From Bacillota bacterium (GTDB lineage: Bacteria; Bacillota; Clostridia; Oscillospirales; Ruminococcaceae), in assembly GCA_023395695.1 (NCBI GenBank), contig JAEWYJ010000224.1, forward strand, positions 1-5,484: DNA of 5,484 nt, given 5' to 3'. Shown in pieces: positions 1 through 5,434 of the stretch. Below the pieces are notes generated by a model. The model did not search any database. It was not told the DNA's origin and saw only the letters and a list, made by a program, of their open reading frames with translations. The position numbers were made by a program, and so were the translations under genes. Numbering within the stretch: position 1 is the stretch's first letter; every line of letters begins with the position of its first letter.

Positions 1-220
1 GCTGATGACAGTGGACGAGCTGGCCAGCATGAGCCGTAGCCAGTGCATTTGCCACATTGGCGGCATACGCCCCTTCAAGTCACCAAAATACAACACCTTT
101 AAGCACCCGCGCTTTTACCTAACTTCGCATGCAGACCGAAATAACGCATACACGCCACTCTGGCTGCGCCCTCCGGTGCCCATCTCAACCGATGAACCGT
201 TTGAGATTTTAAATATTTAG
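1..220 (+). CDS. virD4: VirD4/TraG-type conjugal coupling protein, C-terminal end (partial at 5' side)
   Basis: This is the last 72 residues of a T4SS coupling protein; the reading frame enters from outside the window (first full codon at base 2) and stops at 218-220. Coupling proteins are hexameric membrane ATPases that hand the relaxase-DNA complex to the secretion channel. The ATPase domain is not in the window, so the call rests on the tail: an LMTVDELASMSRSQC segment resembles the 'L-T-x-DEL' motif that starts the last conserved block of VirD4/TraG proteins. It is followed by CICHIGGIRPFKSPKY, matching the usual 'C-hydrophobic-GxRPFxxxKY' strand-turn, then a KHPRF segment. The position just upstream of a Maff2 gene and a VirB6-like gene is the normal place for virD4 in Tn1549-like elements. 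The internal ATG at base 5 is not the start, since it lies inside the conserved block. Family assignment is from recognition and synteny, not a search. Confidence 0.85.
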   Translation, partial: LMTVDELASMSRSQCICHIGGIRPFKSPKYNTFKHPRFYLTSHADRNNAYTPLWLRPPVPISTDEPFEILNI

Positions 221-228
221 GACATAAA
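201..228 (+). promoter_or_regulatory. Weak candidate promoter at the virD4-Maff2 junction
   Basis: TTGAGA at 201-206 matches the -35 consensus at 5 of 6 bases and CATAAA at 223-228 matches the -10 consensus at 4 of 6, with a 16-base spacer. The surrounding 200-259 stretch is distinctly AT-rich compared with the flanking genes. The -35 would lie inside the virD4 tail. It could give the Maff2 to VirB4 block extra transcription independent of virD4, but AT-rich gaps often produce such matches by chance. Confidence 0.2.
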
Positions 229-259
229 CAACATTGTCTAATTAGAAAGGAATTTACTT

Positions 260-475
260 ATGGAAATTATTGCTCAAACAGTAGACGTTCTAGTCGCTTT
301 TGCAACCACGATTGGCGGCGGCATTGCCGCATTCGGTGGCATCACTTTATTTCAGGCCTATTCAAACGAAAACGGCGCTAAAATCGGTCTGGGGTGGGCT
401 TCCGTTGCTGCCGGCGCTGCTATTATTCTGTTAGCGCAAAGAGTATTGCCGATGCTTACCTCAACCATGGGATAA
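260..475 (+). CDS. Maff2-family small integral membrane protein of the T4SS
   Basis: A 71-residue protein with two hydrophobic segments (about residues 8-32 and 44-65) joined by a short polar loop containing SNENGAKIG. Its size, the glycine-rich first helix (TIGGGIAAFGG) and its place between the coupling protein and the VirB6/TrbL-like gene fit the Maff2 family, which is found in conjugative elements of Firmicutes. Its layout resembles VirB2/TrbC-type small membrane subunits, but its exact role is not established; a structural part of the transfer channel is the likely job. The ATG at 260 is preceded by AGAAAGGA (245-251), eight bases upstream, so the start is well supported. The stop is six bases before the next gene, indicating one operon and probable translational coupling. 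Confidence 0.88.
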   Translation: MEIIAQTVDVLVAFATTIGGGIAAFGGITLFQAYSNENGAKIGLGWASVAAGAAIILLAQRVLPMLTSTMG

Positions 476-481
476 ACGCCT

Positions 482-1366
482 ATGCTTTCAGATTTTTTTA
501 AGCAAACGCTTGAGCCGATTATCGGCGGATGGATTATTGATGGCATCATGGAAAATCTGGAGGCGATGTTTTCGTCGGTACAGGGGCAGACGGTAGAGCT
601 GCAAAGCACGCTTACCCAAAGCGCCTCTGATTTCGATGGAGGTACCCTCTGGCAAACGGCTGTTTCAGTGGCAAACGACGTCATGTCACCGATAGCCGCA
701 TTGATACTTGCCGGTGTTATGGCGGTCGAACTAATCAGCTGGGCACAACAGCGTAACAGACTGCAAGACGCATCGGATGTAACCTGGATGATGTTTGAAT
801 TCTTTATTAAATTGAGCATAGGCGTGATGCTTTTTACCAAGGCGCCGGTAATCACAGACGGAATATTTCAGATTGGTGCATTTATTGTTTCGCAGGTGTC
901 AGGTGGCGGGGGCGGAGGCAGCTTTGGTTCAGCCGCCGACCTCGCAGCCATGCGCAGCAATTTGGAAAACGGGCGTAGCATCGGCTACCTTATAGCCACG
1001 CTGGTTATGGCGCTGCTCGGTAGGGCGGTCATACTGGCCATCAGTATTCTGGTTGAGGTCATCGTTATCGGGCGCGTTTTTAAGATTTGCCTGTATGCCT
1101 CAATGGGTGCGGTTCCCTATGCGACACTGATGCAGAAGGAAATTTCGGATATTGGCAAAAACTACATTAAGAATTTATTCGCGCTGGCGTTTCAGGGCTT
1201 CTTCATGTTTATTATCGTGGTGATGTATCAGGCGCTTACCCGAAATGTCGCAGTAAGCAGCGAACCGAACGAGGCCATCTTTACGCTTTTGAAATATTCT
1301 ATCGTGTTCGTTATGGCGCTGTTTAATTCGGCGTCGCTGGCGAAATCCATCTTTAATGCACACTAA
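482..1366 (+). CDS. VirB6/TrbL-like conjugal transfer membrane protein (CD1112-type family)
   Basis: A 294-residue polytopic membrane protein, the expected length for the VirB6/TrbL-like proteins of Tn1549-class elements. VirB6/TrbL proteins form the inner-membrane part of the secretion channel through which DNA passes. The first ~50 residues are amphipathic with little transmembrane character. Hydrophobic segments follow at about 64-87, 104-120, 123-139, 166-197, 201-217, 231-252 and 265-284. A six-glycine run (GGGGGGS, residues 141-147) sits in the loop after the third segment and looks like a flexible linker. The start at ATG 482 has only a weak ribosome site (GGGAT at 469-473 overlapping the Maff2 stop), so translation probably depends on ribosomes finishing Maff2. 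The stop TAA (1364-1366) overlaps the left edge of a hairpin repeat. The family call is from sequence character and gene order; it is firm as to channel component, less so for the precise subfamily. Confidence 0.87.
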   Translation: MLSDFFKQTLEPIIGGWIIDGIMENLEAMFSSVQGQTVELQSTLTQSASDFDGGTLWQTAVSVANDVMSPIAALILAGVMAVELISWAQQRNRLQDASDVTWMMFEFFIKLSIGVMLFTKAPVITDGIFQIGAFIVSQVSGGGGGGSFGSAADLAAMRSNLENGRSIGYLIATLVMALLGRAVILAISILVEVIVIGRVFKICLYASMGAVPYATLMQKEISDIGKNYIKNLFALAFQGFFMFIIVVMYQALTRNVAVSSEPNEAIFTLLKYSIVFVMALFNSASLAKSIFNAH

Positions 1367-1389
1367 AATCGCAATCGTTTGCGAATTTG
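1365..1389 (+). repeat. Intercistronic near-palindrome, copy 1 (second copy at 5438-5462)
   Basis: The left arm AAAATCGCAA (1365-1374), loop TCGT (1375-1378) and right arm TTGCGAATTT (1379-1388) pair at 9 of 10 positions; the only mismatch is A1368 against A1385. It begins within the stop codon of the VirB6-like gene and ends directly before the prgI ribosome site. Comparison with 5438-5462 gives 23 of 25 identical bases, including a run of 17 identical bases at the left (1365-1381). As RNA it could fold immediately upstream of the prgI Shine-Dalgarno sequence. Confidence 0.7.
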
Positions 1390-1390
1390 A

Positions 1391-1397
1391 AAGGAGG
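1391..1397 (+). promoter_or_regulatory. Ribosome binding site that fixes the prgI start
   Basis: AAGGAGG lies seven bases before TTG 1405. An earlier in-frame TTG at 1387 would lie upstream of this site and would translate the Shine-Dalgarno itself, so the start at 1405 is preferred. The site directly follows the hairpin repeat at 1365-1388, whose folding could affect access to it. Confidence 0.8.
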
Positions 1398-1404
1398 AGT
1401 AGAG

Positions 1405-1854
1405 TTGCCCTATGTAAGCATTCCAAAAGATCTGTCTGCCGTAGAAGGGCATTTAGCATTTGGGCTGCCCAAGCGGCAGCTCATAGCGGCCGTACTTATA
1501 TTTTTCGTTTTTTTGCCCGGATATTTTTTTCTTCGACGCTATATCGGCCAACTAGCGATGCTGTTACTGTTTATATTTTCCGCGCCGCCCTTTGTATGGG
1601 CGACGTGGAAGGTGCAAGATGGCCGGCGAATTGAGCATGTGCTCACGAATTATATTCGCGTGCGATATATGCGGCCAAAGCTGCGGCCCTATAAAACTGA
1701 AAACATCTATTCCGCTATGGAGACGGCGGGGAAAATACAGGAGGTGATTGACGATGCAAACGCCCGCCAAGCCGAAGGTCCAGGTCATAAAAAGGGTAGA
1801 TCCTTACGCAAAGCTGCCAAAAGACGCAAAGAAAAAGATAGCGCGGCTGATTAA
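1405..1854 (+). CDS. prgI: PrgI-family T4SS membrane protein
   Basis: A 149-residue protein starting at TTG 1405 with the sequence MPYVSIPKDL, closely resembling the conserved MxYVPVPKDL opening of PrgI-family proteins of Gram-positive conjugative systems (named after PrgI of pCF10). Two transmembrane segments follow the KRQL motif at about residues 25-43 and 48-68. Then comes a cytoplasmic part with the family's MRPKLRPYKTEN stretch at about 89-100. PrgI is thought to be the VirB3-like partner that anchors the VirB4 ATPase at the membrane, and its position directly before virB4 fits. The final 33 residues are strongly basic (several KK, RR and RK pairs) and are encoded in the overlap with the start of virB4. 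The start codon is TTG, which is less usual but supported by AAGGAGG at the right distance. Confidence 0.85.
   Translation: MPYVSIPKDLSAVEGHLAFGLPKRQLIAAVLIFFVFLPGYFFLRRYIGQLAMLLLFIFSAPPFVWATWKVQDGRRIEHVLTNYIRVRYMRPKLRPYKTENIYSAMETAGKIQEVIDDANARQAEGPGHKKGRSLRKAAKRRKEKDSAAD
1739..1748 (+). promoter_or_regulatory. Full-length Shine-Dalgarno sequence for virB4, inside prgI
   Basis: AGGAGGTGAT is a ten-base match to the complement of the usual 16S rRNA 3' end. Its GGAGG core (1740-1744) ends nine bases before ATG 1754. The in-frame TTG at 1748 is only three bases from the core and is a poor start, so ATG 1754 is chosen. The site lies wholly within prgI coding sequence, so virB4 translation starts while ribosomes are still reading prgI. 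Confidence 0.85.
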
Positions 1855-4195
1855 GCTGGCAAAGCTGCAAGGGAAAATCCCCCGCAGCGCCCAGCGCACG
1901 ATACCCTATCGGGATATGCTCCGCAACGGTATATGCCGTGTCAGCGAGGACTTTTACACCAAGACCGTGGAATTCTTTGATACCAATTACCGGCTGGCAA
2001 AGCAGGAAACCAAGGAGCATATCTTTGAAAGCTGGTGCCGGTTTCTCAATTATTTTGACAGCTCGGTTTCGGTGCAGCTCTGCTTTGTCAATCAGGCAAT
2101 TGACGTCGAGCAGTTTTATAAGGCGATTGAAATTCCCGAATGTGGGGACACCTTTGACGAGTTGCGCCGTGAATACGTCGCTATGCTTCAGGATCAGCTG
2201 GCAAAGGGTAATAACGGCCTGCTAAAGCGGAAGTTTTTGACCTTTGGAATTCACGCCGAGACGCCGGAACTGGCGCAGCTCCGGCTTGACCGTATGGAAG
2301 CCGAGGTTATCAATAACTTCAAAGTGCTTATTAACGTGACCGGCGAGCATCAAAACGGTTATGAACGGCTGGAAGTGCTGCACGATATTTTCAATATCGG
2401 TACTGACCGCAAGCTGAATTTTAACTGGGGACTTATACCTGAAACCGGGCTGACCACCAAGGACTTTATCGCGATGAACAGTCTGAATCTTAAGGATAAA
2501 AATATTTTCGAGCTTCAGGAACGCGTCGGCCGCAGCTCATATTTACGCCTCACGGCACAGGAATTAACCGACGATATTCTGGCTGAATTTCTCGAAATGG
2601 ATAGCCCGGCGATAATCAGCATCCATTTGCGCAGCATCGAGCAGACGGCCGCCAAAAAATACGCAGGCAGGCAACTGGCCAATCTGAATGCCCAGAAGGC
2701 TGAAGAACAAAAGAAAGCCTCCACTTCTGGCTATGACATGGACATGCTGCCTTATGAACTGAAGAACAACGTCGCAGAAGCGGAATCGCTGATGGATAGT
2801 CTGCACGACCGTAACGAGCGCATGTTCATGATGACCTTTACGCTAACACAGTTTGCAGAGGATAAGGAAAAGCTTAAAAACGTTTTTGACACGGCAAAAC
2901 AGATTGCGCAGCAGCACGACTGCGAGCTGCTGCCGTTGGATTGGCAGCAGGAGGCCGGGCTGATGTCCGCCGTTCCCATCGGCATCAACGAAGTGCAAAA
3001 CGAGCGAATGATGACTACCTCCGGCGTTGCGGCCTTTGTACCATTTCAGACACAGGAGTTATTTCAGACAGGCGGGCTATATTACGGCGTAAACGCCATT
3101 TCCCAGAACATGATTATGGTTGACAGGCTATCAGGCAATAACCCCAACGGGTTGATACTTGGAGTACCAGGCTCCGGCAAGAGCTTTTCGGCCAAACGTG
3201 AAATGGTCAACGTTGCCTTGGTGCTGAACGACGATATTTTGATTCTGGATCCCGAGAGAGAATATACCGCGCTGGTGAACGCTCTGGGTGGGCAGGTTAT
3301 TAAGATTTCGGCCGACAGCCGTCACCATATCAATCCCATGGACATTAACCTCACTGCCAAGAGCAGCGAAGATACCGACTTTGACCCTGTGCGCGACAAG
3401 TGTGATTTCATGCTTTCCTTCTGTGAGCAGGCCTTGAGCACGCGTGACGGCCTTCAACCGATTGAGGTTTCGGTCATAGACCGCTGTGTCATGCGCATCT
3501 ACGATAAATTTATGCTTAATCCGCTGCCGGAGAATACGCCGACACTGCAAGACCTCTATAACCTTCTGCGAGAGCAGGAGGAACCGGAGGCCAAGCGCAT
3601 CGCCACCGGGCTGGAGCGCTTTGTCACCGGCTCACTCAACATTTTTAACCACCAGACAAATGTACAGCTGGACAACCGCATTGTCTGCTTTGATATTAAG
3701 GATTTGGCGAAAAACTTAAAAAAGCTCGGTATGCTGGTGGTTCAGGACCAGATTTGGTCACGTGTGCGAGATAACCGTGTACAAGGAAAAGTCACCCGGT
3801 ATTATGTCGATGAATTCCATCTCCTGCTCAAGGATGCACAGACCGCAGCTGCCAGCGTAGAGATATGGAAACGTTTTCGTAAGTGGGGTGGTGTTCCGAC
3901 TGGCATTACGCAGAACGTCAAAGACTTTTTAATGTCCGCTGAGATTGAAAATATTTTTGAAAACTCCGATTTTGTATATCTGCTCAGTCAGGCTTCGGGC
4001 GACCAGCGAATTCTGGCGTCGGCGCTGAACATCTCCGAGGATCAGTTGTCTTATGTCACCAACAGCCAGCCGGGCGAGGGCTTGCTGATTTTTAAAAAAG
4101 AAAGCGCCATCATACCGTTTATTGACCGGTTCCCGAAGGATACGTTGCTATATCGGCTGATGACCACCAAGCTGGATGAAGTTGTAGCGGGGTAA
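1754..4195 (+). CDS. virB4: VirB4-like T4SS ATPase
   Basis: An 813-residue complete VirB4-type ATPase, the motor that drives channel assembly and DNA transfer at the cytoplasmic face. The N-terminal part begins with a basic stretch and the block RSAQRTIPYRDM...GICRVSEDFYTKTVEF, characteristic of VirB4 from Tn1549-like elements. The CagE/TrbE/VirB-type N-terminal domain runs to about residue 430. The C-terminal motor domain carries Walker A GVPGSGKS (about 470-477), a DDILILDPEREY strand with conserved DPE (about 493-504), and Walker B YYVDEFH (about 683-689) with the catalytic D686-E687 pair. Near the C-terminus, SDFVYLLSQ matches the usual arginine-finger/Q-motif area. No frameshift or missing motif is seen. 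The start is ATG 1754 because of the perfect Shine-Dalgarno at 1739. It overlaps prgI by 101 bases; its TAA stop is fused to the ribosome site of the next gene. Confidence 0.97.
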   Translation: MQTPAKPKVQVIKRVDPYAKLPKDAKKKIARLIKLAKLQGKIPRSAQRTIPYRDMLRNGICRVSEDFYTKTVEFFDTNYRLAKQETKEHIFESWCRFLNYFDSSVSVQLCFVNQAIDVEQFYKAIEIPECGDTFDELRREYVAMLQDQLAKGNNGLLKRKFLTFGIHAETPELAQLRLDRMEAEVINNFKVLINVTGEHQNGYERLEVLHDIFNIGTDRKLNFNWGLIPETGLTTKDFIAMNSLNLKDKNIFELQERVGRSSYLRLTAQELTDDILAEFLEMDSPAIISIHLRSIEQTAAKKYAGRQLANLNAQKAEEQKKASTSGYDMDMLPYELKNNVAEAESLMDSLHDRNERMFMMTFTLTQFAEDKEKLKNVFDTAKQIAQQHDCELLPLDWQQEAGLMSAVPIGINEVQNERMMTTSGVAAFVPFQTQELFQTGGLYYGVNAISQNMIMVDRLSGNNPNGLILGVPGSGKSFSAKREMVNVALVLNDDILILDPEREYTALVNALGGQVIKISADSRHHINPMDINLTAKSSEDTDFDPVRDKCDFMLSFCEQALSTRDGLQPIEVSVIDRCVMRIYDKFMLNPLPENTPTLQDLYNLLREQEEPEAKRIATGLERFVTGSLNIFNHQTNVQLDNRIVCFDIKDLAKNLKKLGMLVVQDQIWSRVRDNRVQGKVTRYYVDEFHLLLKDAQTAAASVEIWKRFRKWGGVPTGITQNVKDFLMSAEIENIFENSDFVYLLSQASGDQRILASALNISEDQLSYVTNSQPGEGLLIFKKESAIIPFIDRFPKDTLLYRLMTTKLDEVVAG

Positions 4196-4200
4196 GGAGG
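4194..4200 (+). promoter_or_regulatory. Ribosome binding site overlapping the virB4 stop codon
   Basis: AAGGAGG starts within the TAA stop of virB4 (4193-4195). It serves the next gene at ATG 4212, with an 11-base gap that is slightly longer than usual. The strong site fused to the virB4 stop, combined with a loose fit to the following gene, suggests that it may originally have belonged to a different downstream gene before the present gene was placed there. That history is inference. Confidence 0.65.
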
Positions 4201-4211
4201 AAAGACGCTAA

Positions 4212-4670
4212 ATGATAGGCAAGTTTTTTTGGGTTTTGCTATACCTGAGTTCGTGCTTAGTATTCTTTGATCAAATAGGGTACTCACTATTAGTTAGTAT
4301 ATTTATTTCAATCGGTATTACCGCGCTCTTAGTCTATATTATTTACGGTCGCAAGCAGCAGTGCAATAAAAAAGCCAGCAGTTTGAACCGTTACGCCTTT
4401 CTGTTTTTGGTTAATATTGTTGGTCCTGCGGTTTTCTTAGAGAAAGGTTTTTATCTTGAACTGCCGTTTTTAATACTGGGCTTTTGTGTCAGCTTATATT
4501 TGGCCACCCAGTCTTGCCTTCGCGAAGGTTTCAAATGGCCCACGATGATTCCGGCGATTATATTAAGCAGCGTCTTGTTTTGCCTGGCACAAAGATGGAT
4601 TTACGTACCGCTTACTGCTGTAAACACTTTTCTGGGTTGGGCGGGTTATTCTAGCAAAACAAAAATATAA
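4212..4670 (+). CDS. Hypothetical multi-pass membrane protein, probable cargo
   Basis: A 152-residue very hydrophobic protein that I do not recognise. Likely transmembrane segments are at about residues 4-19, 23-45, 61-77, 81-99 and 111-128, with a weaker one at 130-145. The positively charged loop GRKQQCNKK (47-54) suggests a cytoplasmic face there. No catalytic motif, lipobox or signal-peptidase site is visible. It starts at ATG 4212 behind AAGGAGG and, having no clear promoter of its own, is probably transcribed with virB4. GC is about 40% (4261-4560) against about 49% in virB4, suggesting a different origin from the T4SS core. Its 3' end overlaps the stop of the opposing gene by 25 bases. 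The standard gene after virB4 in related elements is a cell-wall hydrolase; this is not one. It could be entry exclusion, immunity or unrelated cargo; function is unknown. Confidence 0.7.
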   Translation: MIGKFFWVLLYLSSCLVFFDQIGYSLLVSIFISIGITALLVYIIYGRKQQCNKKASSLNRYAFLFLVNIVGPAVFLEKGFYLELPFLILGFCVSLYLATQSCLREGFKWPTMIPAIILSSVLFCLAQRWIYVPLTAVNTFLGWAGYSSKTKI

Positions 4671-4682
4671 TAAACGCCCCAA
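4637..4682. repeat. Imperfect inverted repeat around the two convergent stop codons
   Basis: TTGGGCGGGTTATT (4637-4650) is complementary to AATAAACGCCCCAA (4669-4682) at 11 of 14 positions, with an 18-base A-rich loop. It encloses both stop codons of the convergent gene pair. It might act as a two-way transcription end, but there is no proper T-tract on either strand and the stem has central mismatches. Confidence 0.3.
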
Positions 4683-5266
4683 TAAGCGCAGCTGCTACTA
4701 CATATCACAGAAGCTACTGCGTATTTACAAGTATGGTTAAGCCACGCCTTGCGAATACCCATCATGCCGTTGTCAGCATCGTTCATATAACCAATTGCTT
4801 TTAAAAAGCAAAAAGCTAAATATATTTTTGTCACAAAGTAAGAAAGAAAATATAAACTCGGCGCGATGTTTTCCCACTGGCACATAAATGCAATCCATCC
4901 CAGCCTGGATGTATTTTTTAATTCTTCTATGTACAGCGTCATTTCAGGGAGCGGCCATATTTGATTGCTTATCCACTCAAGAGAGCGACCCAAAGCAAGG
5001 CTGCTATATAAAAATACAATCTTATAATCCGCCGCTTTAAACTTTTTAGATAGGCGTGATGGATATATGACTGCTAGCGCTAAAAGGGTTATTACAACGA
5101 TTTTAACTGGAAAGCTGGCAGGCGTCCTATATAATTTCATAACCAGAGCTTTGAAAAATACGATCACCACGACGATTAACCGAAACATGATCTTTCTTTC
5201 TCCATACAGGCTATTAAAGATGCGGGCTATTATCTGGTCAGTAAATCCTTTTATGGGTTCGCTCAT
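4646..5266 (-). CDS. Hypothetical multi-pass membrane protein, convergent to the operon
   Basis: A 206-residue protein beginning MSEPIKGFTD that I do not recognise. A polar N-terminus of about 25 residues is followed by hydrophobic segments at about 27-44, 52-68, 81-93, 135-158 and 183-203, with a polar region between them (RSLEWISNQIWPLPE, then a tryptophan-bearing MCQWENIAPS stretch). No known catalytic motif is apparent. A longer frame begins at 5326 but that start would lie upstream of the promoter; ATG 5266 has AAAGGACG at 5274-5281 and a promoter just before it, so it is preferred. GC is about 37% (4801-5100), lower than the T4SS genes. It runs opposite to the transfer operon and overlaps the 152-residue gene by 25 bases. 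Independent control and AT-richness point to acquired cargo, possibly expressed while the element is resident and not transferring. Function is unknown. Confidence 0.72.
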   Translation of the reverse strand: MSEPIKGFTDQIIARIFNSLYGERKIMFRLIVVVIVFFKALVMKLYRTPASFPVKIVVITLLALAVIYPSRLSKKFKAADYKIVFLYSSLALGRSLEWISNQIWPLPEMTLYIEELKNTSRLGWIAFMCQWENIAPSLYFLSYFVTKIYLAFCFLKAIGYMNDADNGMMGIRKAWLNHTCKYAVASVICSSSCAYWGVYYIFVLLE

Positions 5267-5273
5267 TGCAACA

Positions 5274-5281
5274 CGTCCTTT
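5274..5281 (-). promoter_or_regulatory. Ribosome binding site that fixes the minus-strand gene start
   Basis: Read on the minus strand, AAAGGACG has its AGGA core ending ten bases before ATG 5266. In-frame ATGs at 5284 and 5326 lie upstream of this site and lack a comparable one. It would sit almost at the 5' end of the transcript predicted from the promoter at 5289-5317. Confidence 0.65.
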
Positions 5282-5288
5282 CATCAAA

Positions 5289-5317
5289 AGTATACCATCT
5301 GACAAAATCTGACGCAA
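5289..5317 (-). promoter_or_regulatory. Sigma-A-type promoter with extended -10, driving the minus-strand membrane protein gene
   Basis: On the minus strand, TTGCGT (5317-5312) and TATACT (5294-5289) are separated by exactly 17 bases. The -10 matches consensus at 5 of 6 positions and is preceded by TGG, giving an extended -10 (TGn) that can compensate for the weaker -35 (TTG only). The start of transcription would fall near 5282, giving a leader of only about 16 bases with the ribosome site at its beginning. Confidence 0.6.
5297..5313. repeat. 7-base direct repeat inside the promoter spacer, possible operator
   Basis: ATCTGAC occurs at 5297-5303 and 5307-5313, with a repeat period of 10 bases, about one helical turn. 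Both copies lie between the -35 and -10 hexamers of the minus-strand promoter. That placement suits a regulator binding two successive half-sites on one face of the DNA, but a chance tandem of this size is possible. Confidence 0.4.
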
Positions 5318-5326
5318 ACCAAACAA

Positions 5327-5434
5327 CGGGGGGCTATCCCCCTCTGCACTGGTTGAAAATCCGAGATTTACAACAGCGCATTCTCCCCCGCACCCGCAGG
5401 GGCAGCATTTCCGGACGGTAACGACCGTCCGCCT
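5327..5434. other. GC-rich intergenic stretch with successive stem-loops
   Basis: I see no supportable gene here. Four stem-loops follow each other. A G5/C5 stem lies at 5328-5342. GTTGAAAATC paired with GATTTACAAC at 5352-5374 has one mismatch and a 3-base loop. CCCCGC paired with GC-A-GGGG at 5386-5402 has one bulge. CGGACGGT paired with ACCGTCCG at 5412-5431 is perfect, with an AACG loop. The fifth stem-loop is the repeat copy at 5435-5464. GC is about 55% over 5341-5460, far above the adjoining 37% gene. None is followed by a convincing T-tract on the + strand. On the minus strand the 5328-5342 stem is followed by the T-rich stretch GTTGTTTGGTTT, a weak terminator candidate. The density suggests a structured RNA leader or a repeated element, not spacer DNA. 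Confidence 0.6.
5412..5431. other. Perfect 8-bp GC-rich stem-loop
   Basis: CGGACGGT (5412-5419) and ACCGTCCG (5424-5431) are exact reverse complements around an AACG tetraloop. It is the most stable of the hairpins in this intergenic region. It lies four bases before the extended stem of repeat copy 2. No U-tract follows, so it is not a standard intrinsic terminator. Confidence 0.65.

Noticed and set aside
358..855. A 165-codon open frame on the minus strand opposite the Maff2 and VirB6-like genes
   Set aside because: It lies fully antisense to two well-supported T4SS genes, and its composition looks like a mirror of the coding strand. It is a shadow frame.
1356..1634. A + strand frame of 92 codons starting at ATG 1356
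   Set aside because: It overlaps prgI in another frame and starts within the VirB6-like gene with no ribosome site. The prgI frame has family-specific motifs and a good Shine-Dalgarno.
3131..3550. A 139-codon minus-strand open frame
   Set aside because: It covers the Walker A region of virB4 in antisense; virB4 is certain here and the frame has no independent support.
5067..5312. An 81-codon + strand frame antisense to the minus-strand membrane gene
   Set aside because: The minus-strand frame is longer, has hydrophobic segments, a ribosome site and a promoter; I see no good ribosome site for this one.
4204..5315. GACGC at 4204-4208 and 5311-5315 as a possible target-site duplication around the cargo cassette
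   Set aside because: Five bases is too short to be meaningful without an empty-site comparison, and no inverted ends, transposase or integrase are present.
5267..5326. A longer N-terminus for the minus-strand gene (ATG at 5326 or 5284)
   Set aside because: The ATG at 5326 is upstream of the predicted promoter and the one at 5284 is at about the transcript start; ATG 5266 has the ribosome site.
5328..5342. An intrinsic terminator at the G-run/C-run hairpin
   Set aside because: On the + strand no T-tract follows. On the minus strand the following stretch is only moderately T-rich, so I record it as a structure, not a terminator.
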